A stretch of 64,000 nucleotides of DNA from Rhodococcus qingshengii (GTDB taxonomy: Bacteria > Actinomycetota > Actinomycetes > Mycobacteriales > Mycobacteriaceae), in the NCBI RefSeq assembly GCF_021025955.1, contig NZ_JAJNCL010000012.1, positions 62,001-126,000 on the forward strand. The letters run 5' to 3'. Within the stretch, counting starts at the first letter, position 1; each line of letters begins with the position of its first letter. The position numbers were made by a program, and so were the translations under genes. The notes below the pieces were generated by a model. That model was not told the origin of the DNA, searched no databases, and saw nothing but the letters and a program-made list of their open reading frames with translations. Positions 51,271 to 59,549 of this stretch are shown here, piece after piece.

Positions 51271-51581
51271 TCGAGATTGATTTTTTATGCTTCTGCGACC
51301 TTCTGGCATCACGTCCGAAATCGAATATGACGCCGATATCAGAGATTTGAGATGTGCAACTTCGGGGCGAACATTTTCTCTTTCCTGCAGGTAGAACGAC
51401 ATCGAGATCGGTGGTCTAGGACTTTCGGCCTAGTGTTATTGCAGATCGGCGATGTCGCAGATGAACTAAATCTGCGAAAAGCGTAGTTACTTTACAGTCA
51501 ATGGGATAACGTCACGGCATCGAAAGCAGACGGACGCTTGTCCTGGACGGCTGTCTGCCCCCGTTGTCGAGAGGGTTGTGG
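51271..51581. other. 311-bp AT-richer non-coding region before the Ig-repeat genes
   Basis: No credible gene is seen. The stretch is clearly more AT-rich than its surroundings (T-runs near 51282, several A/T blocks) and contains a DosR-like box at 51416-51433. It probably carries the promoter for the first Ig-repeat gene. Confidence 0.5.
51416..51433. promoter_or_regulatory. DosR/DevR-like box (CTAGGACTTTCGGCCTAG)
   Basis: The core AGGACTTTCGGCCT agrees at 10 of 14 positions with the mycobacterial DosR consensus GGGACTWWAGTCCC (from memory). CTAGG/CCTAG flanks add symmetry. It lies 148 bp before the first Ig-protein ATG. Low certainty. Confidence 0.3.
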
Positions 51582-53015
51582 ATGTCCGTGAGTGGTGTTC
51601 GTCGTGTTGTCGGTGGTTTGAGTGTGTTTGCTGTTGCTGCCGGTTTCGCGGTGGTTGCGGGTGTCGGGGTTGCTGGTGCTGCTCCGGTGACGGCTGAGTT
51701 CAATTCCGATGGGTACAAGGTGACTCGGACGATCAGTAACGGCACGCCGTCCGAGGGTGATGTGATCACCTCGAAGACGGTGTTCAAGCGAACTGCCGCG
51801 GTTCACAATATGTATGCGGTGCGCGATTTTCATCCGGCGTGCATGACATACGTCGACGGTTCGGCGACGGTGAACGGTAGTGCGTTCAGGGTCAACGAGG
51901 TGGCTGCTGATTCTGTTCGGTTGAGTGCGGGTGCTACGGAATGGCCGATGTGGGGCGGCGACGTGAAGACGTTCGAGTTCCAGTACCGCGTTGGTGCGGA
52001 TTGTGCGCGTGGTACCGATTTGTCGACGACGGTGCATTTCGACGGCACGGTGTTCGTTGACGACACGACAAATGGTCGTGGTCCGTCGATCAACGTTCAG
52101 AAGAATGTTTCGACGACCGCCGTGTCGCCGGTCAGTGGGGCTCAGGTGGGACAACCGGTGACGTTGAGTGCGACTGTAACCGGTGGTGCCGACGGTGATC
52201 AGGTGGAGTTCTTCGACGCCGGTTCCAAAATCGGTGCAGGCTCTCTTGCCAATGGTGTTGCAACACTTGCCTGGACGCCGACCACCCGTGGAGACCACTC
52301 GATCACAGCGAAGTTCGCCGACACGGCGCGTGCCGTCGGTTCGGCTTCGGCAGCGCTGATCGTGAACGTTTCGCAGGCCGACGTTCAGTCCAGCACGACC
52401 CTGGCGCCGATCTCGGGCGCCCAGGTCGGCAAGTCGACCGCGCTCAAGGCAACGGTATCTGCGTCGGGCACCGGCGGAACGGTCACGTTCAAGGTCGGTG
52501 GAACGGTGCTGGCTTCGGTACCGGTGGCAGGCAACGGTGAAGCCACCTACGCCTGGGTTCCGACGGTTGCCGGTGCGCAGACGGTGGAAGCCGTATTCTC
52601 CGGCCGATCGGGCGTCACCGGGTCGAGTACCACCGCAAATGTAACAGTGGCCGAACAGCCCGCTGGAACAACAAGTTCCACAACAGATCTCAGTGTAGGA
52701 GCGGGGCAGGTGGGCGTAACGCAGACCATCTCCGCTCAGGTCAGCCCAGCAAATGCCGGTGGCACAGTCACCTTCAAGGACGGTGAGTCGGTCATCGGCA
52801 CGGCAACGGTCGATTCGTCCGGAAAAGCCAGTCTTTCGTGGAAGCCCGCAACTCAGGGTCAGCGAGTTGTCGCTGCCGAGTACTCGGGCGCTGGAACGGT
52901 GACGGCGTCGTCCGATCAGGTCTCCGTCCAGATCGCCGCACCGGTTGACGGTGGAGAACCCGGCAACGGTGGAACCGGTTCGCTCGGCAGCCTGGGCAAC
53001 ATCTTCGGCTCCTAG
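51582..53015 (+). CDS. Secreted Ig-like repeat protein 1
   Basis: This 477-residue protein has a signal peptide at about 1-34 (SVFAVAAGFAVVAGVGVAGA, then AP), a conserved N-terminal domain at about 35-175 with two Cys, then three bacterial Ig-like (Big_3_5-type) repeats marked by GGTVTFK and AGAQTVEAVFSG-like ends, and the tail GSLGSLGNIFGS. There is no LPXTG or transmembrane anchor, so it is probably secreted or held in the outer envelope. The first roughly 490 coding bases are identical to the next gene. The ATG at 51582 parallels the start of its twin. Confidence 0.85.
   Translation: MSVSGVRRVVGGLSVFAVAAGFAVVAGVGVAGAAPVTAEFNSDGYKVTRTISNGTPSEGDVITSKTVFKRTAAVHNMYAVRDFHPACMTYVDGSATVNGSAFRVNEVAADSVRLSAGATEWPMWGGDVKTFEFQYRVGADCARGTDLSTTVHFDGTVFVDDTTNGRGPSINVQKNVSTTAVSPVSGAQVGQPVTLSATVTGGADGDQVEFFDAGSKIGAGSLANGVATLAWTPTTRGDHSITAKFADTARAVGSASAALIVNVSQADVQSSTTLAPISGAQVGKSTALKATVSASGTGGTVTFKVGGTVLASVPVAGNGEATYAWVPTVAGAQTVEAVFSGRSGVTGSSTTANVTVAEQPAGTTSSTTDLSVGAGQVGVTQTISAQVSPANAGGTVTFKDGESVIGTATVDSSGKASLSWKPATQGQRVVAAEYSGAGTVTASSDQVSVQIAAPVDGGEPGNGGTGSLGSLGNIFGS
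51615..52105. repeat. 491-bp direct repeat, copy 1
   Basis: Identical by eye to 53130-53620 (constant offset 1515). It covers the end of the signal peptide and the whole N-terminal domain of Ig protein 1. Codons here are richer in third-position T and G than in the Ig repeats downstream. Confidence 0.9.
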
Positions 53016-53027
53016 CCACCGACACCT

Positions 53028-53065
53028 GGTGATGCCCCGCCCGCGTTCGGCGGCGGGGCATCACC
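53028..53065 (+). terminator. Hairpin between the two Ig-protein genes
   Basis: GGTGATGCCCCGCC and GGCGGGGCATCACC form a 14-bp perfect stem with a 10-nt loop, 12 bp after the stop. It likely terminates the first Ig gene. Confidence 0.75.
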
Positions 53066-53096
53066 CATTTCGCTCACTTCTCGAGAAGGAAAAGCT

Positions 53097-55130
53097 ATGT
53101 CTGTAGGTTCTGCCCGCCGTGCAGTTGCAGGTTTGAGTGTGTTTGCTGTTGCTGCCGGTTTCGCGGTGGTTGCGGGTGTCGGGGTTGCTGGTGCTGCTCC
53201 GGTGACGGCTGAGTTCAATTCCGATGGGTACAAGGTGACTCGGACGATCAGTAACGGCACGCCGTCCGAGGGTGATGTGATCACCTCGAAGACGGTGTTC
53301 AAGCGAACTGCCGCGGTTCACAATATGTATGCGGTGCGCGATTTTCATCCGGCGTGCATGACATACGTCGACGGTTCGGCGACGGTGAACGGTAGTGCGT
53401 TCAGGGTCAACGAGGTGGCTGCTGATTCTGTTCGGTTGAGTGCGGGTGCTACGGAATGGCCGATGTGGGGCGGCGACGTGAAGACGTTCGAGTTCCAGTA
53501 CCGCGTTGGTGCGGATTGTGCGCGTGGTACCGATTTGTCGACGACGGTGCATTTCGACGGCACGGTGTTCGTTGACGACACGACAAATGGTCGTGGTCCG
53601 TCGATCAACGTTCAGAAGAACGTCTCGACGACGACCCTGTCTCCCGCGGACGCCGTCAAGGTAGGGCAGTCTGTTGCGCTGAAGGCGGCAGTGACCGGTG
53701 GTGCCGACGGTGATTCGGTGGAGTTCTTCGACGGTGCCACCAAGATCGGTGCGGGCACGCTCGCCAATGGTGTTGCAACACTTGCCTGGACAGCTGCTGA
53801 CGTTCGAACGCACAGCGTGACGGCCAAATATCTCGGCAATGCGAAGGTAGCGACCTCGACGTCGTCGGCCGTCGACGTCGTCGTCTCCGAAGCCGACAAG
53901 AGCACTGCAACGACGATCACCGGTCCCGCAAGTGCTGTGGCGGGTGAGTCCGTGACCGTCGAGGCTACGGTGTCGCCTACTCCAGCGGGTGGCACGGTGC
54001 AGTTCAAGGACGGTGTAACCGACCTCGGCGGCGCCGTTACCGTCGATGCCAACGGCAAGGCTTCGCTGACGAATTCCTTTGCAGAAGGAGCGCATTCGAT
54101 CGTGGCGGTGTACTCCGGTTCCGGCGTATACCAGGCCTCGACGTCCGCGCCGCATGCGTTGACGGTCGCTCCGGTAGTGGTCGAGGAGAGCACCGCGACT
54201 ACCCTCGTCGGCCCGTCGACAGGTTCAACGGGGGAGGCCTTGTCGTTCACTGCCTCCGTCTCGACCGGTGTTGCAGGTGGAACCGTGCAGTTCAAGGAAG
54301 GTGGCAGGGATCTGGGCTCCCCGATTCTCGTGGACGCCTCGGGTAAGGCAACAACCACGCCGACCTTCAACTTGGCGGGCGAGTACAGCATCACTGCTGT
54401 GTTCTCGGGCTCGGGAAACTACCTGGGTTCGACGTCGAACATCCAGACTGTGAACGTCAAGGCGCCGGCTCCCACCGACCAGCAGACCCAAACGGCCTTG
54501 ACCGTTCCGGCGGATGCAAAAACCGGTACGGCAGTTGGTCTCTCCGTGATCATCACGCCGACTCCGGTAGGCGGTACGGTGCAGTTCAAGGACGGCTCGG
54601 GCAATCTCGGCTCGCCGGTGTCCGTTGTGGACGGCAAGGCGTCGATCATGTACGAGTTCGCGAGCGTCGGCACTCACGACATCACGGCCGTCTACTCGGG
54701 TGCATCAGGATTCCTCACCTCTACCTCGGCCGCGCGGGCGGTTTCGGTCACAGCTCCGGCCGCGGAGGATCAGGAAACGTCCATCACCGTGAGCGCCCCG
54801 GCGTCAGCGGTCAAGGGCGCGAAGGTCGATCTTGTTGCGGCAGTTGTACCTATGCTCAGCGCAGGAACGGTCCAGTTCATGGATGGAGCCACCCCGATCG
54901 GTGGACCGGTTGCCGTGGTGAACGGCAAGGCCACGCTCTCGCATACTTTCACCGAACTCGGCGATCGTCGAATCACCGCGGTGTTCAGCGGAACTGACGG
55001 CTACCTCGGTTCCGAGACCCAGGCTGCAGTCACCGTCAAGGTCACGGCAGAGTCTGACGGCGGCGATCCCGGCAACGGCGGCAGTTCGACCGGTTCGCTG
55101 GGAAGCCTGGAAAACATCTTCGGGTCCTAG
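53097..55130 (+). CDS. Secreted Ig-like repeat protein 2
   Basis: This 677-residue paralogue of the preceding gene has the same signal peptide and N-terminal domain (identical at DNA level over 491 bp), then about five Ig-like repeats, each with a GGTVQFKDG-type strand and an AVYSGSG-type end, and the tail GSLGSLENIFGS. The Ig repeats differ from those of protein 1 after the first. The ATG at 53097 has GAAGGAAAAG upstream. Likely surface or extracellular; adhesion is a guess from the fold only. Confidence 0.85.
   Translation: MSVGSARRAVAGLSVFAVAAGFAVVAGVGVAGAAPVTAEFNSDGYKVTRTISNGTPSEGDVITSKTVFKRTAAVHNMYAVRDFHPACMTYVDGSATVNGSAFRVNEVAADSVRLSAGATEWPMWGGDVKTFEFQYRVGADCARGTDLSTTVHFDGTVFVDDTTNGRGPSINVQKNVSTTTLSPADAVKVGQSVALKAAVTGGADGDSVEFFDGATKIGAGTLANGVATLAWTAADVRTHSVTAKYLGNAKVATSTSSAVDVVVSEADKSTATTITGPASAVAGESVTVEATVSPTPAGGTVQFKDGVTDLGGAVTVDANGKASLTNSFAEGAHSIVAVYSGSGVYQASTSAPHALTVAPVVVEESTATTLVGPSTGSTGEALSFTASVSTGVAGGTVQFKEGGRDLGSPILVDASGKATTTPTFNLAGEYSITAVFSGSGNYLGSTSNIQTVNVKAPAPTDQQTQTALTVPADAKTGTAVGLSVIITPTPVGGTVQFKDGSGNLGSPVSVVDGKASIMYEFASVGTHDITAVYSGASGFLTSTSAARAVSVTAPAAEDQETSITVSAPASAVKGAKVDLVAAVVPMLSAGTVQFMDGATPIGGPVAVVNGKATLSHTFTELGDRRITAVFSGTDGYLGSETQAAVTVKVTAESDGGDPGNGGSSTGSLGSLENIFGS
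53130..53620. repeat. 491-bp direct repeat, copy 2
   Basis: Identical to 51615-52105. Sharp boundaries on both sides (T/A at the left, T/C at the right) with diverged DNA beyond point to recent gene conversion or duplication rather than slow constraint. Confidence 0.9.
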
Positions 55131-55148
55131 CCCGACGCCGGCACGAAG

Positions 55149-55188
55149 ACGCCCCGCTGCGGAGAACACCTCCGCGGCGGGGCGTTTC
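55149..55188 (+). terminator. Intrinsic terminator of Ig protein 2
   Basis: A long stem (ACGCCCCGC with GCGGGGCGT outside, CGGAG with CTCCG inside) is followed by TTT, 18 bp after the stop. Confidence 0.8.
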
Positions 55189-55200
55189 CCGTCTGCGAGT

Positions 55201-55989
55201 TCAGGGATTCGGCGCTACGACATGCCAGGGCACGGTCAAGATGCAGTCACGAAGGCGTCGACGCGCGGGTTGGACGGGAATTCCCTGTGCCCGAAGAATT
55301 TCCAAGGCGGCGGCCCACCGGTGGCGAGGTCCGAACGAGGCGTGCGGCGCAGCAGTGGCCCAGGCTCGATCGGCAGCGCTCAGCAACGCATGGATCGGCT
55401 CGCCCGGAACATTGCGATGGATGAGAGCCTTCGGCAGTCGTTCCGCGATGTCGGACGGTCGCTCGATGTCGAAGGGGTCCCAAGCCAATGTCAGCGTCAG
55501 CGGACGATCGGCGTCGAGAAGTACCCAGGCGCAACGCCTCCCGAGTTCGTCGCAGGTGCCGTCGAGTAACAGTCCGCCCGGTGCGAGACCGGACTGGATG
55601 TGCGACCAGGCCGAATCAACCGCGTCCTCCGGGTACTGCCGGAGAACGTTGAATGCGCGCACGAAAACGGGTGTGAGACCGGCCAGTTCGAATCCACCGC
55701 GGGCGAAGCTGACACCGTCACGACTCTCGACCACGCGGGCGGGGTCGATCTCGAGTCCGATGACCCGTCGGTCCCGCCGGACAGCGGTGAGGCGGCTTGC
55801 CATCTCGAAGGTGGTATCCGGCCTCGCCCCGTATCCGAGGTCGACTATCAACGGATCGGCTGCGTTGTTCAGGGCGTGCGCGATCGTGCGGTTGTGGACG
55901 ATCCACCGGTCACTTCGTCGCAGTCTGTTGATCCCCGTCGTGCCACGGGTGATGACCCCCTCGATCTTCGGGGGTGGAGCCTTCTTCAC
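55201..55989 (-). CDS. Class I SAM-dependent methyltransferase-like protein
   Basis: This 262-residue protein has motif I at about residue 49 (IVDLGYGARPDTT), an acidic residue after beta-2 (IGLEIDP) and GLAPGGLLLDGT in the position of motif III. It fits a Rossmann methyltransferase of unknown substrate. The start is a GTG at 55989, 7 bp after the stop of the DUF2505 gene, so it is probably coupled to it. The C-terminal 60 residues are Arg-rich. Confidence 0.75.
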   Translation of the reverse strand: MKKAPPPKIEGVITRGTTGINRLRRSDRWIVHNRTIAHALNNAADPLIVDLGYGARPDTTFEMASRLTAVRRDRRVIGLEIDPARVVESRDGVSFARGGFELAGLTPVFVRAFNVLRQYPEDAVDSAWSHIQSGLAPGGLLLDGTCDELGRRCAWVLLDADRPLTLTLAWDPFDIERPSDIAERLPKALIHRNVPGEPIHALLSAADRAWATAAPHASFGPRHRWAAALEILRAQGIPVQPARRRLRDCILTVPWHVVAPNP

Positions 55990-55996
55990 GGCGGGT

Positions 55997-56497
55997 TCAG
56001 CGAGCGGCGAGCCAGGTCGCGGTGACCTGTGCCTCGGTGCGGAACAGATCCACGAGGTTGATCAGCATGAGCTGTTCCAACTTCGCGCCGATGAACGGGA
56101 TGAATACCTTGGCCTCGGACGTGGTTCGCAGTGTGGACCCGGTATCGGTAGCGAACAACTCCATGGTTCCGGACAGACTTCCCGGCCCGGCGGGGATGGA
56201 AGCCTCATATGTTCCGGTCACGGTGTCACCGAAGGTGCCGTACGACTCCTTGCGAGTGATGACAAGATCCTTCTTCATCACCGTCTGAGCGATGTCCGGC
56301 AAATCGGTGCGCGGAAGAATGTGGTGGAGCACGAGATCGATTCCGGAATCGGTGACCTCGAAATGTTCCACATGGTTCTCGGAATGCTTGCGCATCTCCT
56401 CGACGCGGGCCTCCCAGTACGAGCGGTCCGCCAGCGCCGCATAGACCTGATCGGGGGAATGCTGATAGCGGGCGGAGTAGTCGATGCGGCGAGCCAT
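55997..56497 (-). CDS. DUF2505 family protein, copy 1
   Basis: This 166-residue START/SRPBCC-like protein (MARRIDYSARYQHSPDQVYAA start, EAKVFIPFIGAKLEQLM near the end) corresponds to M. tuberculosis Rv0481c by order. Such folds bind hydrophobic ligands; no ligand is known. It is a paralogue of the next gene upstream, 77 bp away on the same strand. Confidence 0.82.
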   Translation of the reverse strand: MARRIDYSARYQHSPDQVYAALADRSYWEARVEEMRKHSENHVEHFEVTDSGIDLVLHHILPRTDLPDIAQTVMKKDLVITRKESYGTFGDTVTGTYEASIPAGPGSLSGTMELFATDTGSTLRTTSEAKVFIPFIGAKLEQLMLINLVDLFRTEAQVTATWLAAR

Positions 56498-56574
56498 GAT
56501 CGGAAAGAATACCTGTTACACGCTGTGGCAAGCCAAATTGGCCGTATCCACAACTATCGCCGCCCCGCAGGGTT

Positions 56575-57072
56575 CTACTTCGCGATCCACTCCCGGGTGA
56601 AGTCCTGTTCGGCCTGGATGAGCCGGACAACCTCGTCGACTATCGCGCTTTCGATCTTTCCGCCGAGGAACGGGATCTTGACCTCGACCTCACCGTCGAC
56701 CTCTAGAGTGGCGGAGTTCTCGTCACCCGTCAGTATCTGGGTGCCCTCGATACGGGCGGGAACACCGTCGACGTGGGCGGAGAAGGTGCCGGTGGCCTTG
56801 CCGTCCTTGAACGGTGCCATCGTTTCGCTGCGCTTGATGACGATGTCGCCGTTGACGACCTTCGACACCATGCTCGGGAGGTGCTCGGCGGCAATGATCT
56901 GCGACATCGTGACCGCGACGGTCTCGTCGCGGACGGTCAGCTCTTCGATCGTTGCGCCGGGACCACCGACAGCGACGATTCGGTCGCGCCAGTACTGCTC
57001 GGAGGTCACCGCCTCATGGACCTTTCCGGCGGGGACTGTGTACTTCGACGAATGCTCGATGCGACGGCTCAC
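56575..57072 (-). CDS. DUF2505 family protein, copy 2
   Basis: This 165-residue protein (MSRRIEHSSKYTVPAGKVHEA start, GEVEVKIPFLGGKIESAI near the end) aligns along its length with copy 1. It is divergent from murB by 26 bp. The two copies form a tandem duplication where, from memory, mycobacteria have a single gene. Confidence 0.82.
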   Translation of the reverse strand: MSRRIEHSSKYTVPAGKVHEAVTSEQYWRDRIVAVGGPGATIEELTVRDETVAVTMSQIIAAEHLPSMVSKVVNGDIVIKRSETMAPFKDGKATGTFSAHVDGVPARIEGTQILTGDENSATLEVDGEVEVKIPFLGGKIESAIVDEVVRLIQAEQDFTREWIAK

Positions 57073-57098
57073 GATTGTGGAGGCTACCGTTTATCGAT

Positions 57099-58190
57099 GT
57101 GTGGGACGTAACCATTGGCAGACGCGTCGTGGAATCAGGCGCTTTCGTGTCCGAGAACGTTGACTTGTCAGGATTGACGACGCTGCGAATCGGGGGACCG
57201 GCGCGGCTGCTCGCAGAATGCCCGACGACGCAGTCGTTGATCGACGTCGTGACGCTGCTCGATCGCGAGCAGATCCCGACGCTGATTCTCGCCGGCGGAT
57301 CGAATCTCGTGATTTCCGACGAGGGATTCGACGGAGTTGTCGTTCGTGTGGCCAACACCACCGTGAGCCTCGACACGGACCGCGTCGTTGCCGAAGCGGG
57401 CGCGGTGTGGGACGAAGTAGTCGGCCAATCCGTCGCCGCGGAGTTGGGTGGCCTCGAGTGTCTCTCCGGGATTCCGGGCTCCACTGGTGCGACGCCGGTA
57501 CAGAACGTCGGCGCGTACGGCGTCGAGGTGGGCTCGCGACTCCGGCGAGTTCAATTGCTCGACCGACGCAATGGCGAAGTGTCATGGGTCGAACCGTCGA
57601 AACTCGAATTGGGTTACCGGTCGAGCGTCCTCAAGCATTCGGACGCAGCACTGGTTCTCGCCGTCGAATTCGACGCGTCGACCGACGGATTGAGCGCCCC
57701 GCTCGCGTACCGCGAACTGTTCACCGCGCTGGGGGCAGAAGAAGGCGCGCGGTTGCCTGCGTCGCAGGTCCGTGAGGCAGTTCTGGGACTCCGGACAGGC
57801 AAGGCGATGGTCCTCGATCCGTACGATCACGACACCTGGAGCGCGGGTTCCTTCTTCACCAACCCCGTGGTGCCCGACGACAAGCTGCCTGCCGTGCTCG
57901 CAGCCATCGCCGAACAGCTCGGCGACGTCACCATGCCGCAGTTCCCCGTCAGTGGTGGAACCAAGCTCTCGGCCGGATGGTTGATCGAACGGGCCGGATT
58001 CTCGAAGGGTTATCCCGGCGAAGATGCACCGGCCAGGCTGTCAACCAAACACACCTTGGCGTTGACCAACAGAGGGTCCGCAACGAGTGCGGATGTGGTC
58101 TCGCTCGCGCGGACAGTGCGCGACGGGGTCGAGGCCGCGTTCGGCGTCCGCCTGGAACCGGAACCGGTAACTGTGGGCTGCACCGTCTGA
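57099..58190 (+). CDS. murB: UDP-N-acetylenolpyruvoylglucosamine reductase
   Basis: This enzyme of about 363 residues reduces UDP-GlcNAc-enolpyruvate to UDP-MurNAc in peptidoglycan synthesis. The FAD-binding region LAGGSNLVISDEGF, GIPGSTGATPVQNVGAYG and the substrate region YRSSVLKH are present, with WSAGSFFTNP in the C-terminal domain. The start is uncertain: GTG at 57099 is given; GTG at 57129 (VESGAFVSENV) is an equally possible start just before the conserved part. Neither has a good ribosome site. Confidence 0.92.
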   Translation: MWDVTIGRRVVESGAFVSENVDLSGLTTLRIGGPARLLAECPTTQSLIDVVTLLDREQIPTLILAGGSNLVISDEGFDGVVVRVANTTVSLDTDRVVAEAGAVWDEVVGQSVAAELGGLECLSGIPGSTGATPVQNVGAYGVEVGSRLRRVQLLDRRNGEVSWVEPSKLELGYRSSVLKHSDAALVLAVEFDASTDGLSAPLAYRELFTALGAEEGARLPASQVREAVLGLRTGKAMVLDPYDHDTWSAGSFFTNPVVPDDKLPAVLAAIAEQLGDVTMPQFPVSGGTKLSAGWLIERAGFSKGYPGEDAPARLSTKHTLALTNRGSATSADVVSLARTVRDGVEAAFGVRLEPEPVTVGCTV

Positions 58191-58222
58191 TTCCTGACAG
58201 AGCCCGCAGGTAGCCTGTTGAA

Positions 58223-59419
58223 GTGCATGAGCTGGGTGGTCGGAGAAGTCGTTCGCGTCTTGTTGCGTTGGTAGCTGTATTGCTCGCTGTGATGGTGGCC
58301 GTCGTCGGCTGCACGATCGGCGGCAAGGACGGACAGGGCGGCGCGGCGGCCGCCGAACCAGCACCGGTGGCGACCGTGGTGTCGACGCCGGCGCCCGGTA
58401 CCAAAGATGTCAGCCCGGTCGCCCCCGTCTCGGTAGCTGTGACCCAGGGAACGCTGTCCGATGTCAATCTCAGCAACGCGGCCGGTAAAGCCGTCGCCGG
58501 ACAACTGTCGCCCGACAAGACATCGTTCACCGTCAGTGAGGCACTCGGCTACGGCACCACGTATTCGTGGTCGGGCTCGGCAACCGGAACCGACGGTAAA
58601 TCCGTGCCAGTCCAAGGGAGCTTTACGACGGTTGCCCCGGAGTCGACCACCGGCGCCACCCTCAACATCGCCGACGGCCAAGAAGTTGGCATCGCGGCAC
58701 CGATCACCTTGCAGTTCGACAACTCCGTCGTCGACAAGGCGGCCGTCGAGAAGGCACTTGTCGTGACCACAGTGCCGCCCACCGCCGGATCGTGGGCTTG
58801 GTTGGCTGACGACAACGGCGGATCTCGGGCCCATTGGCGCCCGGCCGATTACTGGGTGCCAGGAACGACTGTCCATCTGGATGCCAAGCTCTACGGCTTG
58901 AACTACGGCGGTGGCGCCTACGGCGATCAGGATCTCACGCTCGATTTCACGATCGGTCGCAGCCAGATCGTGAAGGCGAATGCACCGAGCCACCGCATGC
59001 AGGTGGTGCGCGACGGCCAGACGATCATGGACATTCCCGTCAGCTACGGCGAGGGCAACGAACCCCGAAACGTCACGCGCAGTGGCATTCACATGGTGAC
59101 CGAGAAGTACGAGGACTTCATGATGTCCAACCCGCCGTTCTACGAGAACGTGCGCGAGCGTTGGGCGGTGCGCATCTCCAACAACGGCGAATTCATCCAC
59201 GCCAATCCTGAAACCACCGGGGTGCAGGGCTCGTCTAACGTCACGAACGGTTGCATCAACCTGTCGACGTCCGACGCACAGGAGTACTTCGGAACGGCCC
59301 TCTACGGTGACCCCGTCGAGGTGACCGGCACGTCGATCGACCTGTCTCCTGCGGACGGCGACATCTACGACTGGGCGATCGATCTGCCGACCTGGAAGTC
59401 GATGTCCGCACTGCCGTAA
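58223..59419 (+). CDS. L,D-transpeptidase lipoprotein (LprQ/LdtMt5-like)
   Basis: This 398-residue lipoprotein has a basic signal, hydrophobic run LVALVAVLLAVMVAV and lipobox VVGC (Cys30). Two Ig-like domains follow (about 55-140, 145-250), then a YkuD catalytic domain with His326 and the motif NVTNGCINLS, catalytic Cys344. It makes 3-3 crosslinks in peptidoglycan. By order it corresponds to Rv0483. The GTG at 58223 is the likely start. It follows murB by 32 bp and may share its transcript. Confidence 0.92.
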   Translation: MHELGGRRSRSRLVALVAVLLAVMVAVVGCTIGGKDGQGGAAAAEPAPVATVVSTPAPGTKDVSPVAPVSVAVTQGTLSDVNLSNAAGKAVAGQLSPDKTSFTVSEALGYGTTYSWSGSATGTDGKSVPVQGSFTTVAPESTTGATLNIADGQEVGIAAPITLQFDNSVVDKAAVEKALVVTTVPPTAGSWAWLADDNGGSRAHWRPADYWVPGTTVHLDAKLYGLNYGGGAYGDQDLTLDFTIGRSQIVKANAPSHRMQVVRDGQTIMDIPVSYGEGNEPRNVTRSGIHMVTEKYEDFMMSNPPFYENVRERWAVRISNNGEFIHANPETTGVQGSSNVTNGCINLSTSDAQEYFGTALYGDPVEVTGTSIDLSPADGDIYDWAIDLPTWKSMSALP

Positions 59420-59549
59420 ACCGATTTGTTGCTGTGAACCGAGCAATCTGTCGAAATTCGGAACCATCCGGTCGTTGCTTGCGTCAGTACAGGTAAGTGC
59501 TGTCGGCTCGGGGGAGTCTGACGGAGGTTTCGACGTCAGGGGGACGGCA

